A DNA stretch of 64,000 nucleotides from Alteromonas hispanica (GTDB lineage Bacteria > Pseudomonadota > Gammaproteobacteria > Enterobacterales > Alteromonadaceae). The DNA lies in NCBI RefSeq assembly GCF_010500915.1, contig NZ_JAAAWP010000004.1, positions 1 through 64,000 on the forward strand, in the 5' to 3' direction. Of this stretch, positions 26,933 to 35,306 are shown piece after piece (within the stretch, counting starts at the first letter, position 1; each line of letters opens with the position of its first letter). The notes under the pieces were generated by a model, which was not told where the DNA came from, searched no databases, and saw only the letters and a list, made by a program, of their open reading frames with translations. The position numbers and the translations under genes were made by a program.

Positions 26933-27898
26933 CTAAAACGTGTGTTCGTAGCCGCTAGATTGCTTCGGCTCGTATTTTTCATCATTTTTATACAACATTA
27001 ACTTGTCTGAATGACCGGTTAGTTGCCCAATACAGGTGACTTTCACGTTAGAGCTGGCGATAGAAGTTTCAAGACTGCCCCGCTGCTCTTCAGACACAGT
27101 GAAAAGCAACTCATAATCATCGCCTGCAGAGAGCGCGTATTCTATCGCTTCTTCTTGTGTTACCGCGCTCGTTAATGCGCGAGATAATGGAAGGCGATCG
27201 ACATGAATGTTAGCACCACAGCCAGAAGCGCTAAGAATATGCTTCAGGTCCGAAATAACACCGTCCGATACATCAATACAAGAAGATGCAATACGGCGCA
27301 TAGCGGTACCTACAGCAACTCTCGGAGTCGGAAAATAATGTCGATTGATGAGAACATCTCTGGCCTCTCCAGACACATCAAGCTTACCTTGAAGAATATC
27401 CAAGCCTGCACCTGCATCTCCCAAAGTTCCGCTGACGTAAACCCAGTCTCCCGGTTTAGCACCGCTGCGGGTAAGTTCAGAGCCCGGAGGAATAAAACCT
27501 TGTGCGGTAATAGTCATCGCCATGGGGCCTTTTACAGTATCACCACCAATGAGCTGAACCGAGTAGTATTGTGTAAGCTCGTACAGACCTGAAACGAAAT
27601 CACTTAACCATGTTTCTTCTACTGCAGGAAGTGACAGCGATAGGCTTATCCATGCAGGCTCAGCCCCCATCGCAGCGAGGTCGCTAAGATTAGCTGCTAC
27701 GGCTTTGTAAGCTACTGACTTTGCGGGCGCGTCTCTTAAAAAATGTACATCTGCTACAAGCGTATCGGTAGTTACTGCCAACTGCTGATTTTCAGGTACC
27801 ATTGTCACGGCACAATCATCACCAATACCAATAACTACGTCTCGTCTTTTGTGGCCGCCAGCAGAAAAGTAGCGGCCGATAAGGTCGAATTCTTTCAC
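26933..27898 (-). CDS. thiL: thiamine-monophosphate kinase
   Basis: Phosphorylates thiamine monophosphate to the active cofactor thiamine diphosphate. The 321-residue PurM-like protein shows the N-terminal GIGDDCAV, TTDTLVADVHF, the GGDTVKGP segment and the later SDGVISDLKH and SAGDDYELLFTV blocks, all family signatures. It lies between nusB (46 bp) and pgpA (14 bp) in the same operon. No TPP riboswitch is seen here. Confidence 0.95.
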   Translation of the reverse strand: MKEFDLIGRYFSAGGHKRRDVVIGIGDDCAVTMVPENQQLAVTTDTLVADVHFLRDAPAKSVAYKAVAANLSDLAAMGAEPAWISLSLSLPAVEETWLSDFVSGLYELTQYYSVQLIGGDTVKGPMAMTITAQGFIPPGSELTRSGAKPGDWVYVSGTLGDAGAGLDILQGKLDVSGEARDVLINRHYFPTPRVAVGTAMRRIASSCIDVSDGVISDLKHILSASGCGANIHVDRLPLSRALTSAVTQEEAIEYALSAGDDYELLFTVSEEQRGSLETSIASSNVKVTCIGQLTGHSDKLMLYKNDEKYEPKQSSGYEHTF

Positions 27899-27944
27899 GG
27901 TATTTATTAAAACCTTAAGTAACGTCCAGTGTCACTGAAATAGG

Positions 27945-28367
27945 TTAATCACGCTCGTCTTTTCGCAGTGTTTTCACTGCTTTGTCGAGTGCACCATTTA
28001 TGAATTTATGACTATCTTCAGCACCAAATGATTTAGCAAGCTCAATGGCTTCATTAATAATCACGCGGTATGGCACATCGATGCGTTCAGTGAGTTCCAG
28101 TGTTGCAATGCGAAGAATCGCTTTTTCAATTGCATCCAACTCTTCTGGTAATCGGCCAAGATAAGGCTTTATCGTCGCATCCAACTTACTTGCGTTATGG
28201 GCTACTCCGCGCAGTAGCGCTTGGAAATATGCCATATCGACCTTCTGCATGTCGTTACTGGTTGCTAACGCCAGTTCAACTTGCTGAATATCGTTATGAC
28301 TCATTTGCCATGAATAAATGCCTTGTAAGGCTAACTCACGGGCTTTACGACGAGCTGAAACTTTCAC
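27945..28367 (-). CDS. nusB: transcription antitermination factor NusB
   Basis: Small all-helical protein that binds rrn boxA RNA together with NusE (S10) and promotes read-through of rRNA operons; a boxA-like site is present at the left end of this window. The 140 residues begin with the RNA-binding arginine-rich helix ([16 protein letters not shown]) and contain the conserved [22 protein letters not shown] stretch in the second half (longer than quoted families need). Twelve bp after ribH, the standard ribH-nusB pairing. Confidence 0.95.
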   Translation of the reverse strand: MKVSARRKARELALQGIYSWQMSHNDIQQVELALATSNDMQKVDMAYFQALLRGVAHNASKLDATIKPYLGRLPEELDAIEKAILRIATLELTERIDVPYRVIINEAIELAKSFGAEDSHKFINGALDKAVKTLRKDERD

Positions 28368-28379
28368 TAAATAATTACC

Positions 28380-28853
28380 TTAAAGCTTTTCAACGGCATC
28401 GATAACGTTAACCATTTCAAGCGCGCCTAGTGCAGCTTCTGCACCTTTGTTGCCCGCTTTAGTGCCTGAACGCTCGATAGCTTGTTCTATTGAATCTGTT
28501 GTGATGACACCAAATGACAAAGGCACGCCGTATTCTAATGATACTTGCGCTAACCCCTTATTACATTCACCAGCTACAAAGTCGAAGTGTGGTGTTCCGC
28601 CGCGGATAACCGCGCCTAGTGCAATGATGCCGTCAAATGATTTTTTCTCGGCAAGTTTCTTAGCAACGATAGGTAGTTCGTACGCACCCGGTACTCTTAC
28701 AACCGTAATGTCATCACTGTTCACTTCGCCGTGACGCTCTAGGGTATCAAGTGCACCTTCTAATAAGCTTTCAACAACAAAACTGTTAAAGCGTGATACA
28801 ACAATGGCGAATTTTTTGCCCGTCGCACGGATGTTACCTTCAATAACTTGCAT
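28380..28853 (-). CDS. ribH: 6,7-dimethyl-8-ribityllumazine synthase
   Basis: Penultimate step of riboflavin synthesis: joins 5-amino-6-ribitylaminouracil and 3,4-dihydroxy-2-butanone 4-phosphate. The 157 residues have the usual blocks [33 protein letters not shown] (with the catalytic histidine) and [24 protein letters not shown]. It begins the ribH-nusB-thiL-pgpA operon behind its own promoter, separated from ribBX by 210 bp. Confidence 0.97.
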   Translation of the reverse strand: MQVIEGNIRATGKKFAIVVSRFNSFVVESLLEGALDTLERHGEVNSDDITVVRVPGAYELPIVAKKLAEKKSFDGIIALGAVIRGGTPHFDFVAGECNKGLAQVSLEYGVPLSFGVITTDSIEQAIERSGTKAGNKGAEAALGALEMVNVIDAVEKL

Positions 28854-28883
28854 GTTTTCATTCCTCGAGAAAAAGCGGCGCGA

Positions 28884-28911
28884 AGTATACCATAACTGCG
28901 CCTAAACTAAA
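28884..28911 (-). promoter_or_regulatory. sigma-70 promoter of ribH-nusB-thiL-pgpA
   Basis: On the minus strand TTTAGT (-35, 28906-28911), 16 bp, TATACT (-10, 28884-28889) with a TGG extension upstream (TGGTATACT). It sits about 30 nt before the ribH start. The weak -35 is compensated by the extended -10. I saw no FMN riboswitch elements between it and ribH. Confidence 0.5.
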
Positions 28912-29063
28912 TCGATTGTTTCTTTACCCAACAATTTTATTGTGCAGACCGCGCAATCGTTGAAAAGAAGGTTGATATTAATTAAAAGCAAATTTGTTCG
29001 CCGCCGAAGTAATTATGACGGCGATGCCTTTTAGAAATAAGGCCTATTCAATGCGCTACAGGG

Positions 29064-30164
29064 CTAATCGTGAACGTATTCCACAACCTCTAAGCCGTAA
29101 CCTGATAGTGCATGATACTTTATGGGTTTACTTAACAGCCGCATTTTGTGAACACCCATCGATGCCAAAATTTGACTGCCCACACCTATTGTGCGTGAAG
29201 AACCTTGCCAGTCTGCACCAGCGGGGCGCTCTCCCCTATCTTCTGCAGCAAAGCGACGCACTTGATTTTCAATTTGTTCGTCTTTGCCAAGTAACACAAG
29301 AACTCCACCCTCATCGGCTATCTTTTGCATACCCTGAGACAATGTCATCGAGCGGTTGATACCACGGGTAGACCCGAGCAGATCACTGAATGTATTGTGC
29401 AAGTGAACGCGAACAAGCGTAGGCGTATTTTCTGAAACCTCACCCTTTTTCAACGCAAAGTGTAGCTGATTATCGATGCTGTCTTTGAATGTGTGCAGTT
29501 CGAAGTCACCGTACTCTGTAGGCATATTACACTGAGCAACTTTCTCTATCGTTGTCTCATTGAGATTTCTATATTCAATAAGGTCGGCTATTGTTCCAAT
29601 CTTCAAATCATGCTTTTTGGCAAACGTTTCAAGCTCTGGCCTACGAGCCATAGTGCCGTCTTCATTTAAAATTTCAACAATCACACCAGCGGGTTCAAGA
29701 CCTGCTAAACGCGGTAAGTCCACGCCGGCTTCAGTATGACCCGCTCGATTTAATACACCTCCCTCTTTTGCAATAAGAGGAAAAATGTGGCCGGGCTGCA
29801 CAATATCGGTGGCTTTAGCGTCTTTGGCTACAGCGGCCTTTATTGTTGTGGCGCGGTCGGCAGCGGATATACCCGTTGTAACCCCGGTAGCCGCTTCAAT
29901 AGAAACGGTAAAGTTGGTGGAGAACTGAGCTTCGTTTTTATCAACCATCAATGGCAGATTGAGCCTACGGCAACGTTCTTGTGTCATTGGAAGGCACACT
30001 AAACCTCTAGCATGGGTTACCATGAAGTTAATGGCTTCTGGCGTAACGTGTTCTGCCGCCATTATAAGATCGCCCTCGTTTTCACGATCTTCATCATCCA
30101 TCAAGATAACCATCTTGCCTTGACGGATATCTTCAATAATTTCTTCTGATGTATTAAATGCCAT
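29064..30164 (-). CDS. ribBX: RibBX: 3,4-dihydroxy-2-butanone-4-phosphate synthase with degenerate GTP cyclohydrolase II domain
   Basis: The N-terminal half (about 1-205) is an intact DHBP synthase that makes the four-carbon unit of riboflavin: [19 protein letters not shown] holds the acidic metal site and [21 protein letters not shown] the second. The C-terminal half is related to GTP cyclohydrolase II, but the three zinc cysteines (C-x10-C-x-C in E. coli RibA) are absent; the segment reads [16 protein letters not shown], and the EGRGIGL loop is replaced by [13 protein letters not shown]. It should therefore not open GTP. This is the RibBX form described in proteobacteria such as Shewanella. 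A separate RibA is needed elsewhere. Nineteen bp after ribE in nrdR-ribD-ribE-ribBX. Confidence 0.92.
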   Translation of the reverse strand: MAFNTSEEIIEDIRQGKMVILMDDEDRENEGDLIMAAEHVTPEAINFMVTHARGLVCLPMTQERCRRLNLPLMVDKNEAQFSTNFTVSIEAATGVTTGISAADRATTIKAAVAKDAKATDIVQPGHIFPLIAKEGGVLNRAGHTEAGVDLPRLAGLEPAGVIVEILNEDGTMARRPELETFAKKHDLKIGTIADLIEYRNLNETTIEKVAQCNMPTEYGDFELHTFKDSIDNQLHFALKKGEVSENTPTLVRVHLHNTFSDLLGSTRGINRSMTLSQGMQKIADEGGVLVLLGKDEQIENQVRRFAAEDRGERPAGADWQGSSRTIGVGSQILASMGVHKMRLLSKPIKYHALSGYGLEVVEYVHD

Positions 30165-30183
30165 ATTCTTTCTTCTTGTAGGG

Positions 30184-30846
30184 TTATTTTTTTAAAAATC
30201 CATTCTCTGCTAGAAAGGCCATATCAATGCCTTTCGCGGCTGGCTCAGCCGCCTTGTCACCTAACATTAGGCGCTCTAAATACCGAGCAATGACGTCAAC
30301 TTCCAAATTCACAGCAGTACCTATCTTATAGGTACCTAGTACTGTCTCTTTTAGCGTGTGTGGAATAATCCATAACATAAATTCGGCACCATTAACTTCA
30401 TTAACGGTTAAACTCACGCCGTCTACGGTTATGCTTCCTTTATGTGCAATATACTTTGCAATGGCCTCTGGAGCCTTTACCCAAATTTCAACATAGTCAG
30501 TGTGTTTAATAATTTGGCTGACTTCTCCAACACCATCTACGTGGCCAGATACAATATGACCGCCGAAACGGTCTGTAGGCCGCATCGCTTTTTCTAAGTT
30601 AACAGTAGACCCAACGCTGTAATTCTTAAAGCCAGTCAACTTGATAGTCTCAGTAGAAACGTCAGCGCAATAATAATCATCACCTGCATCGGTTACCGTC
30701 AAGCAGACGCCATTAGTTGCAATGCTATCGCCAAGGGCTACATCAGTCATATCTAAATGCTGAGAAGATACAGTTAGCCGAATATCTTTGCCTCGGTTAT
30801 CTAACTTTTGAATTGTACCCAGAGCTTGAATAATACCAGTAAACAT
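30184..30846 (-). CDS. ribE: riboflavin synthase alpha chain
   Basis: Dismutates two molecules of lumazine to riboflavin. The 220 residues show the internal duplication of two lumazine-binding halves: the first starts [12 protein letters not shown] with NGVCLTV, the second contains [14 protein letters not shown] and [14 protein letters not shown]. Called ribC in some nomenclatures. Twenty bp downstream of ribD in the same operon. Confidence 0.97.
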   Translation of the reverse strand: MFTGIIQALGTIQKLDNRGKDIRLTVSSQHLDMTDVALGDSIATNGVCLTVTDAGDDYYCADVSTETIKLTGFKNYSVGSTVNLEKAMRPTDRFGGHIVSGHVDGVGEVSQIIKHTDYVEIWVKAPEAIAKYIAHKGSITVDGVSLTVNEVNGAEFMLWIIPHTLKETVLGTYKIGTAVNLEVDVIARYLERLMLGDKAAEPAAKGIDMAFLAENGFLKK

Positions 30847-30866
30847 AGCTTTCCTCTTTGCCGCGT

Positions 30867-32006
30867 TTAATCTCGCGAGCTATCTGTGTCCGGTCGATAT
30901 ACAAGCTTAATGTCGTTACCAACCTGACGATTTTCAATAAGCGTGAGTGAAATAGATTGCTCAATAGAAGTATAGGATGGCAGATTCACCATACTCATGC
31001 CTTTATTTCCCAATAACATAGGCGCTTGATAACAAATAAATTCATCAACTAATCCAGCGTCTAATAGTGCGCCTGCCAAACCAGGACCTGCTTCTACCCA
31101 AACCTCGTTATATTGCTTGTCACCAAGTGATTGCATAAGAGCCTCTAAATCAACTCTTCCCTGCTTTGGTGTGATGGTTAAATAGTGGCGAGCGGCCGTG
31201 TCAGGGTGAGGGTTAATGGTGGCTATGAGCGTTGTATTTCCGTCCTTCAAACACTGATAATCTGAGTTAACTACCTCTTTACTATCCACCACCACGCGAG
31301 TAGGTTGACGAATTCTTTCAAGTGGATAGTGGCTAAACTGCGCTTCGTTTGCCCGTACCAATAAGCTAGGATCGTCAGCTATCACCGTGCCAGAGCCAGT
31401 AAGCACGCAACAACTACTGGCGCGATAGCGCTGCACATCTCTTCGGGCCTCAGGGCCTGTTATCCATTGGCTTACACCATTTTCTAACGCTATTTTGCCG
31501 TCTAAACTTATGCCGAGCTTAACTCTGACAAAAGGTTTTCCTGTAAGCATGCGTTTAATAAAGCCAGGGTTAATTGCCGCAGCCTCTGCAGCCATAATAC
31601 CGCTTACCACTTCAATTCCTGCTTCCTGCAATTTTCGTATCCCATTGCCGCTCACATTTGGGTTAGGATCTGTCATTGCAATGACTACCTTGCCAATGTT
31701 GGCCTTTATAAGTGCTTCAGCACAAGGAGGAGTACGACCATAGTGGCTGCAAGGTTCAAGTGTGACATAAGCTGTAGCATTGCTAAGCGTGTTTCGACCA
31801 GCTTTACTGGCTTGCTTTAACGCGTGTACTTCAGCGTGAGGTGTTCCGGCCTGTATATGAAAACCTTCGCCAATACATTGATTGTTTCCATTAACAATAA
31901 CACAGCCTACTCTGGGATTGGGCGACGTGGTGTAAAGCCCTTTTTTGGCAAGTTGAATGGCTTTCGCCATCCAATAATAATCAGATTTTATGCTTTTATG
32001 CTGCAC
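30867..32006 (-). CDS. ribD: bifunctional riboflavin deaminase/reductase RibD
   Basis: Performs two consecutive steps of riboflavin synthesis: deamination of the pyrimidine and reduction of the ribosyl side chain. The N-terminal cytidine-deaminase-like domain has HAEVHAL and PCSHYGRTPPC (zinc ligands H and two C); the C-terminal reductase domain has VRVKLGISLDGKIAL and WVEAGPGLAGALL. At 379 residues it is full length. It lies 14 bp after nrdR, an arrangement conserved in gammaproteobacteria. Confidence 0.97.
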   Translation of the reverse strand: MQHKSIKSDYYWMAKAIQLAKKGLYTTSPNPRVGCVIVNGNNQCIGEGFHIQAGTPHAEVHALKQASKAGRNTLSNATAYVTLEPCSHYGRTPPCAEALIKANIGKVVIAMTDPNPNVSGNGIRKLQEAGIEVVSGIMAAEAAAINPGFIKRMLTGKPFVRVKLGISLDGKIALENGVSQWITGPEARRDVQRYRASSCCVLTGSGTVIADDPSLLVRANEAQFSHYPLERIRQPTRVVVDSKEVVNSDYQCLKDGNTTLIATINPHPDTAARHYLTITPKQGRVDLEALMQSLGDKQYNEVWVEAGPGLAGALLDAGLVDEFICYQAPMLLGNKGMSMVNLPSYTSIEQSISLTLIENRQVGNDIKLVYRPDTDSSRD

Positions 32007-32020
32007 GTGCTGTCCTGTAG

Positions 32021-32470
32021 TCAGTCTCCGAGTCTCGCGATTTCTTCACCGAATTCTCGTATGTCTTCAAACGAGCGATAGACCGACGCAAACCGCACAT
32101 AAGCTACTTTATCTAGCTCTTTTAACGCTTTCATGATGAGTGTACCAAGAAGCTCACTTTCAACTTCTCGTTCACCAGTTGCTCTGAGTTCTGATTTAAG
32201 GGATAAGATGCACTGCTCTACTTTTTCAGTACTGACGGGGCGTTTTTCGAGCGCTCGTTGTAAACCCGCCCGCAGTTTATCCTCATTAAAAGGCTCCCGC
32301 GAACCATCGCGTTTTATCACGCGGGGCATAACTAGTTCGGCACTTTCGAAGGTAGTAAAACGCTCATGGCACTGGGCGCATTCGCGTCTTCTGCGTACTT
32401 GATGCCCTTCTGCAACTAGCCGAGAATCGATGACTTTTGTCTCTTGCGCTGAGCAAAAAGGGCAAAACAT
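32021..32470 (-). CDS. nrdR: transcriptional repressor NrdR
   Basis: Nucleotide-sensing repressor of ribonucleotide reductase genes. The 149 residues have an N-terminal zinc ribbon (C3, C6, C31, C34) with VIDSRLV and the RRRREC segment, followed by an ATP-cone ([18 protein letters not shown] onwards) that senses ATP/dATP. Length is typical. First gene of nrdR-ribD-ribE-ribBX, 84 bp after glyA; a 13-bp inverted repeat lies just before its ribosome binding site. Confidence 0.97.
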   Translation of the reverse strand: MFCPFCSAQETKVIDSRLVAEGHQVRRRRECAQCHERFTTFESAELVMPRVIKRDGSREPFNEDKLRAGLQRALEKRPVSTEKVEQCILSLKSELRATGEREVESELLGTLIMKALKELDKVAYVRFASVYRSFEDIREFGEEIARLGD

Positions 32471-32483
32471 AGAATATCCTTTA

Positions 32484-32537
32484 TTATTGCGTACTTAGCC
32501 TAAAACATCTCTGCATTAGTACCAAAGTACGCAATAA
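32484..32537 (-). repeat. 13-bp perfect inverted repeat in the glyA-nrdR gap
   Basis: TTATTGCGTACTT (32484-32496) and AAGTACGCAATAA (32525-32537) are perfectly complementary with a 28-nt loop. In the minus-strand RNA the hairpin ends about 14 nt before the nrdR start and directly upstream of its AAGGAT ribosome binding site. There is no T run, so it is not a classical terminator; it does not match an NrdR box. Confidence 0.6.
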
Positions 32538-32554
32538 AAGACAATCTTATTTAC

Positions 32555-33811
32555 TTAAGCGTAAACAGGATATTTTGAGCACAACGCAACCACTTCACTT
32601 TGAACGCGTTTGATAACAGACTCATCGCCCATGTTATCAAGAACATCGCAAATCCACGTTGCTACTTGCTCTGCCTGCTCTTCTTTAAAACCTCTGCGAG
32701 TAATAGCTGGGCTACCAATGCGAAGTCCGCTTGTTACAAACGGAGAGCGAGGGTCGTTTGGCACTGAGTTTTTATTAACAGTTATATTTGCTGCACCAAG
32801 GGCCGCGTCAGCATCTTTACCAGTGATATCTTTATCAATAAGGTCTAATAAGAATAGGTGGTTGTCAGTACCGCCAGAAACAATTTTGTACCCGCGGTCT
32901 TGCATTACTTTGACCATCGCTTTCGCATTTGCAACAACCTGCTGCTGGTAAACTTTAAACTCAGGTTCAAGTGCTTCTTTAAATGCCACGGCTTTAGCAG
33001 CAATAACGTGGCAAAGTGGGCCACCTTGGTTGCCAGGAAATACCGAGCTGTTAAACTTTTTGTAAAGCGTTTCGTCGCCGCACGATGAAAGAATCAGACC
33101 GCTACGAGGACCCGCAAGGGTTTTGTGTGTCGTTGTGGTAACAACGTGTGCATGCGGTAATGGGTTAGGATATACACCCGCGGCAACCAAGCCCGCAACG
33201 TGAGCCATATCGACAAGTAAGTATGCGCCTACGCTATCAGCGATCTCTCTGAACTTAGCCCAGTCAACAACGCCTGAGTATGCCGAAAAACCACCTATGA
33301 TCATTTTAGGCTTATGCTCTTTCGCCAAAGCTTCTACTTGCGCGTAATCAATTTCGCCCGTTTCATTGTTTAGTCCGTACTGAACAGCGTTGTACGTCTT
33401 GCCCGAGAAATTAACATGAGAACCGTGGGTAAGGTGTCCGCCCTCAGAAAGGCTCATACCTAATACAGTATCACCAGCATCTAGTAACGCCATAAATACG
33501 GCAGTGTTTGCCTGAGAACCTGCATGGGGCTGTACGTTCGCGTATTCAGCACCAAACAGCTGTTTAGCTCTATCAATGGCTAGTTGCTCAACTACGTCAA
33601 CATGCTCACAACCGCCATAGTAACGCTTACCCGGGTAACCTTCGGCATACTTGTTAGTAAGCTGAGAGCCCTGAGCTTCCATCACACGTGGGCTACAATA
33701 GTTCTCAGAGGCAATAAGCTCGATGTGATGTTCTTGACGCTCAACTTCATTTGCCATTGCTTTGGCTAATTCTGGATCAAAGTCAGCTATGTTCATTTCG
33801 CGAGAAAACAT
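32555..33811 (-). CDS. glyA: serine hydroxymethyltransferase
   Basis: PLP enzyme interconverting serine and glycine while charging tetrahydrofolate with a one-carbon unit. The 418 residues (E. coli 417) begin with the family form [13 protein letters not shown], contain [26 protein letters not shown] and the PLP-lysine block [14 protein letters not shown]. Good AAGGAG ribosome binding site. An imperfect hairpin lies in the leader. Located upstream of nrdR as in several Alteromonadales and enterics. Confidence 0.97.
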   Translation of the reverse strand: MFSREMNIADFDPELAKAMANEVERQEHHIELIASENYCSPRVMEAQGSQLTNKYAEGYPGKRYYGGCEHVDVVEQLAIDRAKQLFGAEYANVQPHAGSQANTAVFMALLDAGDTVLGMSLSEGGHLTHGSHVNFSGKTYNAVQYGLNNETGEIDYAQVEALAKEHKPKMIIGGFSAYSGVVDWAKFREIADSVGAYLLVDMAHVAGLVAAGVYPNPLPHAHVVTTTTHKTLAGPRSGLILSSCGDETLYKKFNSSVFPGNQGGPLCHVIAAKAVAFKEALEPEFKVYQQQVVANAKAMVKVMQDRGYKIVSGGTDNHLFLLDLIDKDITGKDADAALGAANITVNKNSVPNDPRSPFVTSGLRIGSPAITRRGFKEEQAEQVATWICDVLDNMGDESVIKRVQSEVVALCSKYPVYA

Positions 33812-33854
33812 GGGGGCTCCTTAACTGCGATTATTTTTTGGCATGATGCGTCGG

Positions 33855-33883
33855 ATATGGACTGCATAATTTTGCAGCCATAT
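33855..33883 (-). promoter_or_regulatory. hairpin in the glyA leader
   Basis: ATATGG-a-CTGCA (33855-33866) pairs with TGCAGCCATAT (33873-33883), an 11-bp stem with a single bulged base and a 6-nt loop, about 45 nt before the glyA start. It could be an operator or an RNA structure. It is not a glycine riboswitch (too small) and does not match the PurR box. Confidence 0.4.
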
Positions 33884-33973
33884 TCTAGTCATTTTCGGAT
33901 GCTTGTATACCGCTTTATGGCTAAATTAATTTAAATGGCGTAGGTTTAACGTAAATCGCAGGCTACAGGCACA

Positions 33974-35011
33974 TCAGACCTGTTTTTCTAGCGCTTTTAC
34001 ACGGTCAAAAAGGCTACCAATCTTTTGTAAGCGCACCGCATTTTTACGCCATTCTCTGTTTGTTTGTGCTGGTTGTCCTGATGAATAGACACCGGGTTGT
34101 GTAATGTCTTGTACCACCATGGTGTAACCTGTTACCTGCACATTGTCGCAAATGCTGATATGGCCATTGATTCCTACCCCACCAGCAATGATCACATGCC
34201 GGCCGATGTTGCAGCTTCCCGCAATACCAGTAGCACCGCAAATACAGGAATGGTCACCAATAACGCAATTGTGACCAATTTGAACTTGGTTATCTATGAT
34301 AACGTTAACACCTATAACCGTATCGTCTAGCGCGCCTCGATCGATACTAGTATTGGCGCCAATCTGACTGTCATCACCAATGCGCACACCACCGAGTTGG
34401 GGAATAGGCAACCAAACGCCCTTATCGTTTGCATAACCAAAACCCGACGAACCGATAACGGTTTGGCTGTGAATAGTTACCCGCTTTCCTATTACAACAC
34501 CGTGATACACAGTAACGTTTGGATAGAGTGTACTTCCCTCTCCAATATGAGCGCCTTTTCCAACGACGGTATTGGCACCTATGCTCACGCCATCACCAAG
34601 CACAACGTTATCCTCAATAATAACGTTGTGGCCTAACACTACATTGCTACCTATCCGCGCCGAAGACGCTACTTTTGCAGTATCTGCAATACCGGTTGCT
34701 ACCACGGGTGTCGTGTCGAATAACTGCGCAATGCGAGCAAATGCAACGTGTGGATTGTCTACGATAAGCGCCGCCCCGGTTACGCTCTCTTTTACATTTT
34801 CGTGAACAATCACCGCTCCAGCATTTGTGCTTTTCAACTGCGACTTGTACTTAGGATTAGTTAAGAAAGAGATTTGGTGACTTTGCGCACCAGACAGTGT
34901 GGCAACTGAAGATATAGTAATGCCGCTATCTCCCTGAACAACCCCACCTACGTGGTTGGCAAGTTCTTCTAAACTATAATGACCTTTATCAATGGTTGTC
35001 ATACGCTTCAT
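33974..35011 (-). CDS. lpxD: UDP-3-O-acylglucosamine N-acyltransferase
   Basis: Third step of lipid A synthesis: adds a 3-hydroxyacyl chain to the 2-amino group of UDP-3-O-acylglucosamine. The 345 residues have an N-terminal uridine-binding domain (to about 100), a left-handed beta helix of hexapeptide repeats (IGSNVVLGHNVIIEDNVVLG and so on), the catalytic histidine region QVQIGHNCVIGDHS and a C-terminal coiled helix (RLQKIGSLFDRVKALEK). All signatures are intact. Oddly it stands alone here between glyA and ettA rather than in the usual bamA-skp-lpxD-fabZ-lpxA row, so it may be a second copy. Confidence 0.92.
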   Translation of the reverse strand: MKRMTTIDKGHYSLEELANHVGGVVQGDSGITISSVATLSGAQSHQISFLTNPKYKSQLKSTNAGAVIVHENVKESVTGAALIVDNPHVAFARIAQLFDTTPVVATGIADTAKVASSARIGSNVVLGHNVIIEDNVVLGDGVSIGANTVVGKGAHIGEGSTLYPNVTVYHGVVIGKRVTIHSQTVIGSSGFGYANDKGVWLPIPQLGGVRIGDDSQIGANTSIDRGALDDTVIGVNVIIDNQVQIGHNCVIGDHSCICGATGIAGSCNIGRHVIIAGGVGINGHISICDNVQVTGYTMVVQDITQPGVYSSGQPAQTNREWRKNAVRLQKIGSLFDRVKALEKQV

Positions 35012-35306
35012 TACCTATTTAATTTCTGACCGTTTGTATACTTTATGTTGCCGTAACTCGTTCAACTCGTTCAACTCGTATCGACTTTCGAAATAACAAA
35101 AACCGTTTTGCTAGTTCAGAGGTACGTTTTTTCGCTAAGTTTAACTGATTTCTTTTCATGCTTTGATGCAATATTGGAATTTGATGCATTAAGCGAACAA
35201 AAAAAATGCAACTGCCGCATACAATGGCTTTACGCACTGGCGCGAGCTATAGTGTTGCGATTACAATGTCATTTTATTTTCACCGCGTTTTTAGCGAGGT
35301 TAGAGC

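Noticed and set aside
28854..29063. Possible FMN riboswitch between ribBX and ribH
   Set aside because: I looked for the conserved RFN-element blocks and did not see them; the gap is explained by an extended -10 promoter and leader.
28994..29359. 121-residue plus-strand frame opposite the end of ribBX
   Set aside because: It is antisense to the conserved ribBX reading frame for most of its length and shows no family features.
29064..30164. Bifunctional RibBA with active GTP cyclohydrolase II
   Set aside because: The zinc cysteines and catalytic loop of the second domain are missing, so only the RibB activity is supported.
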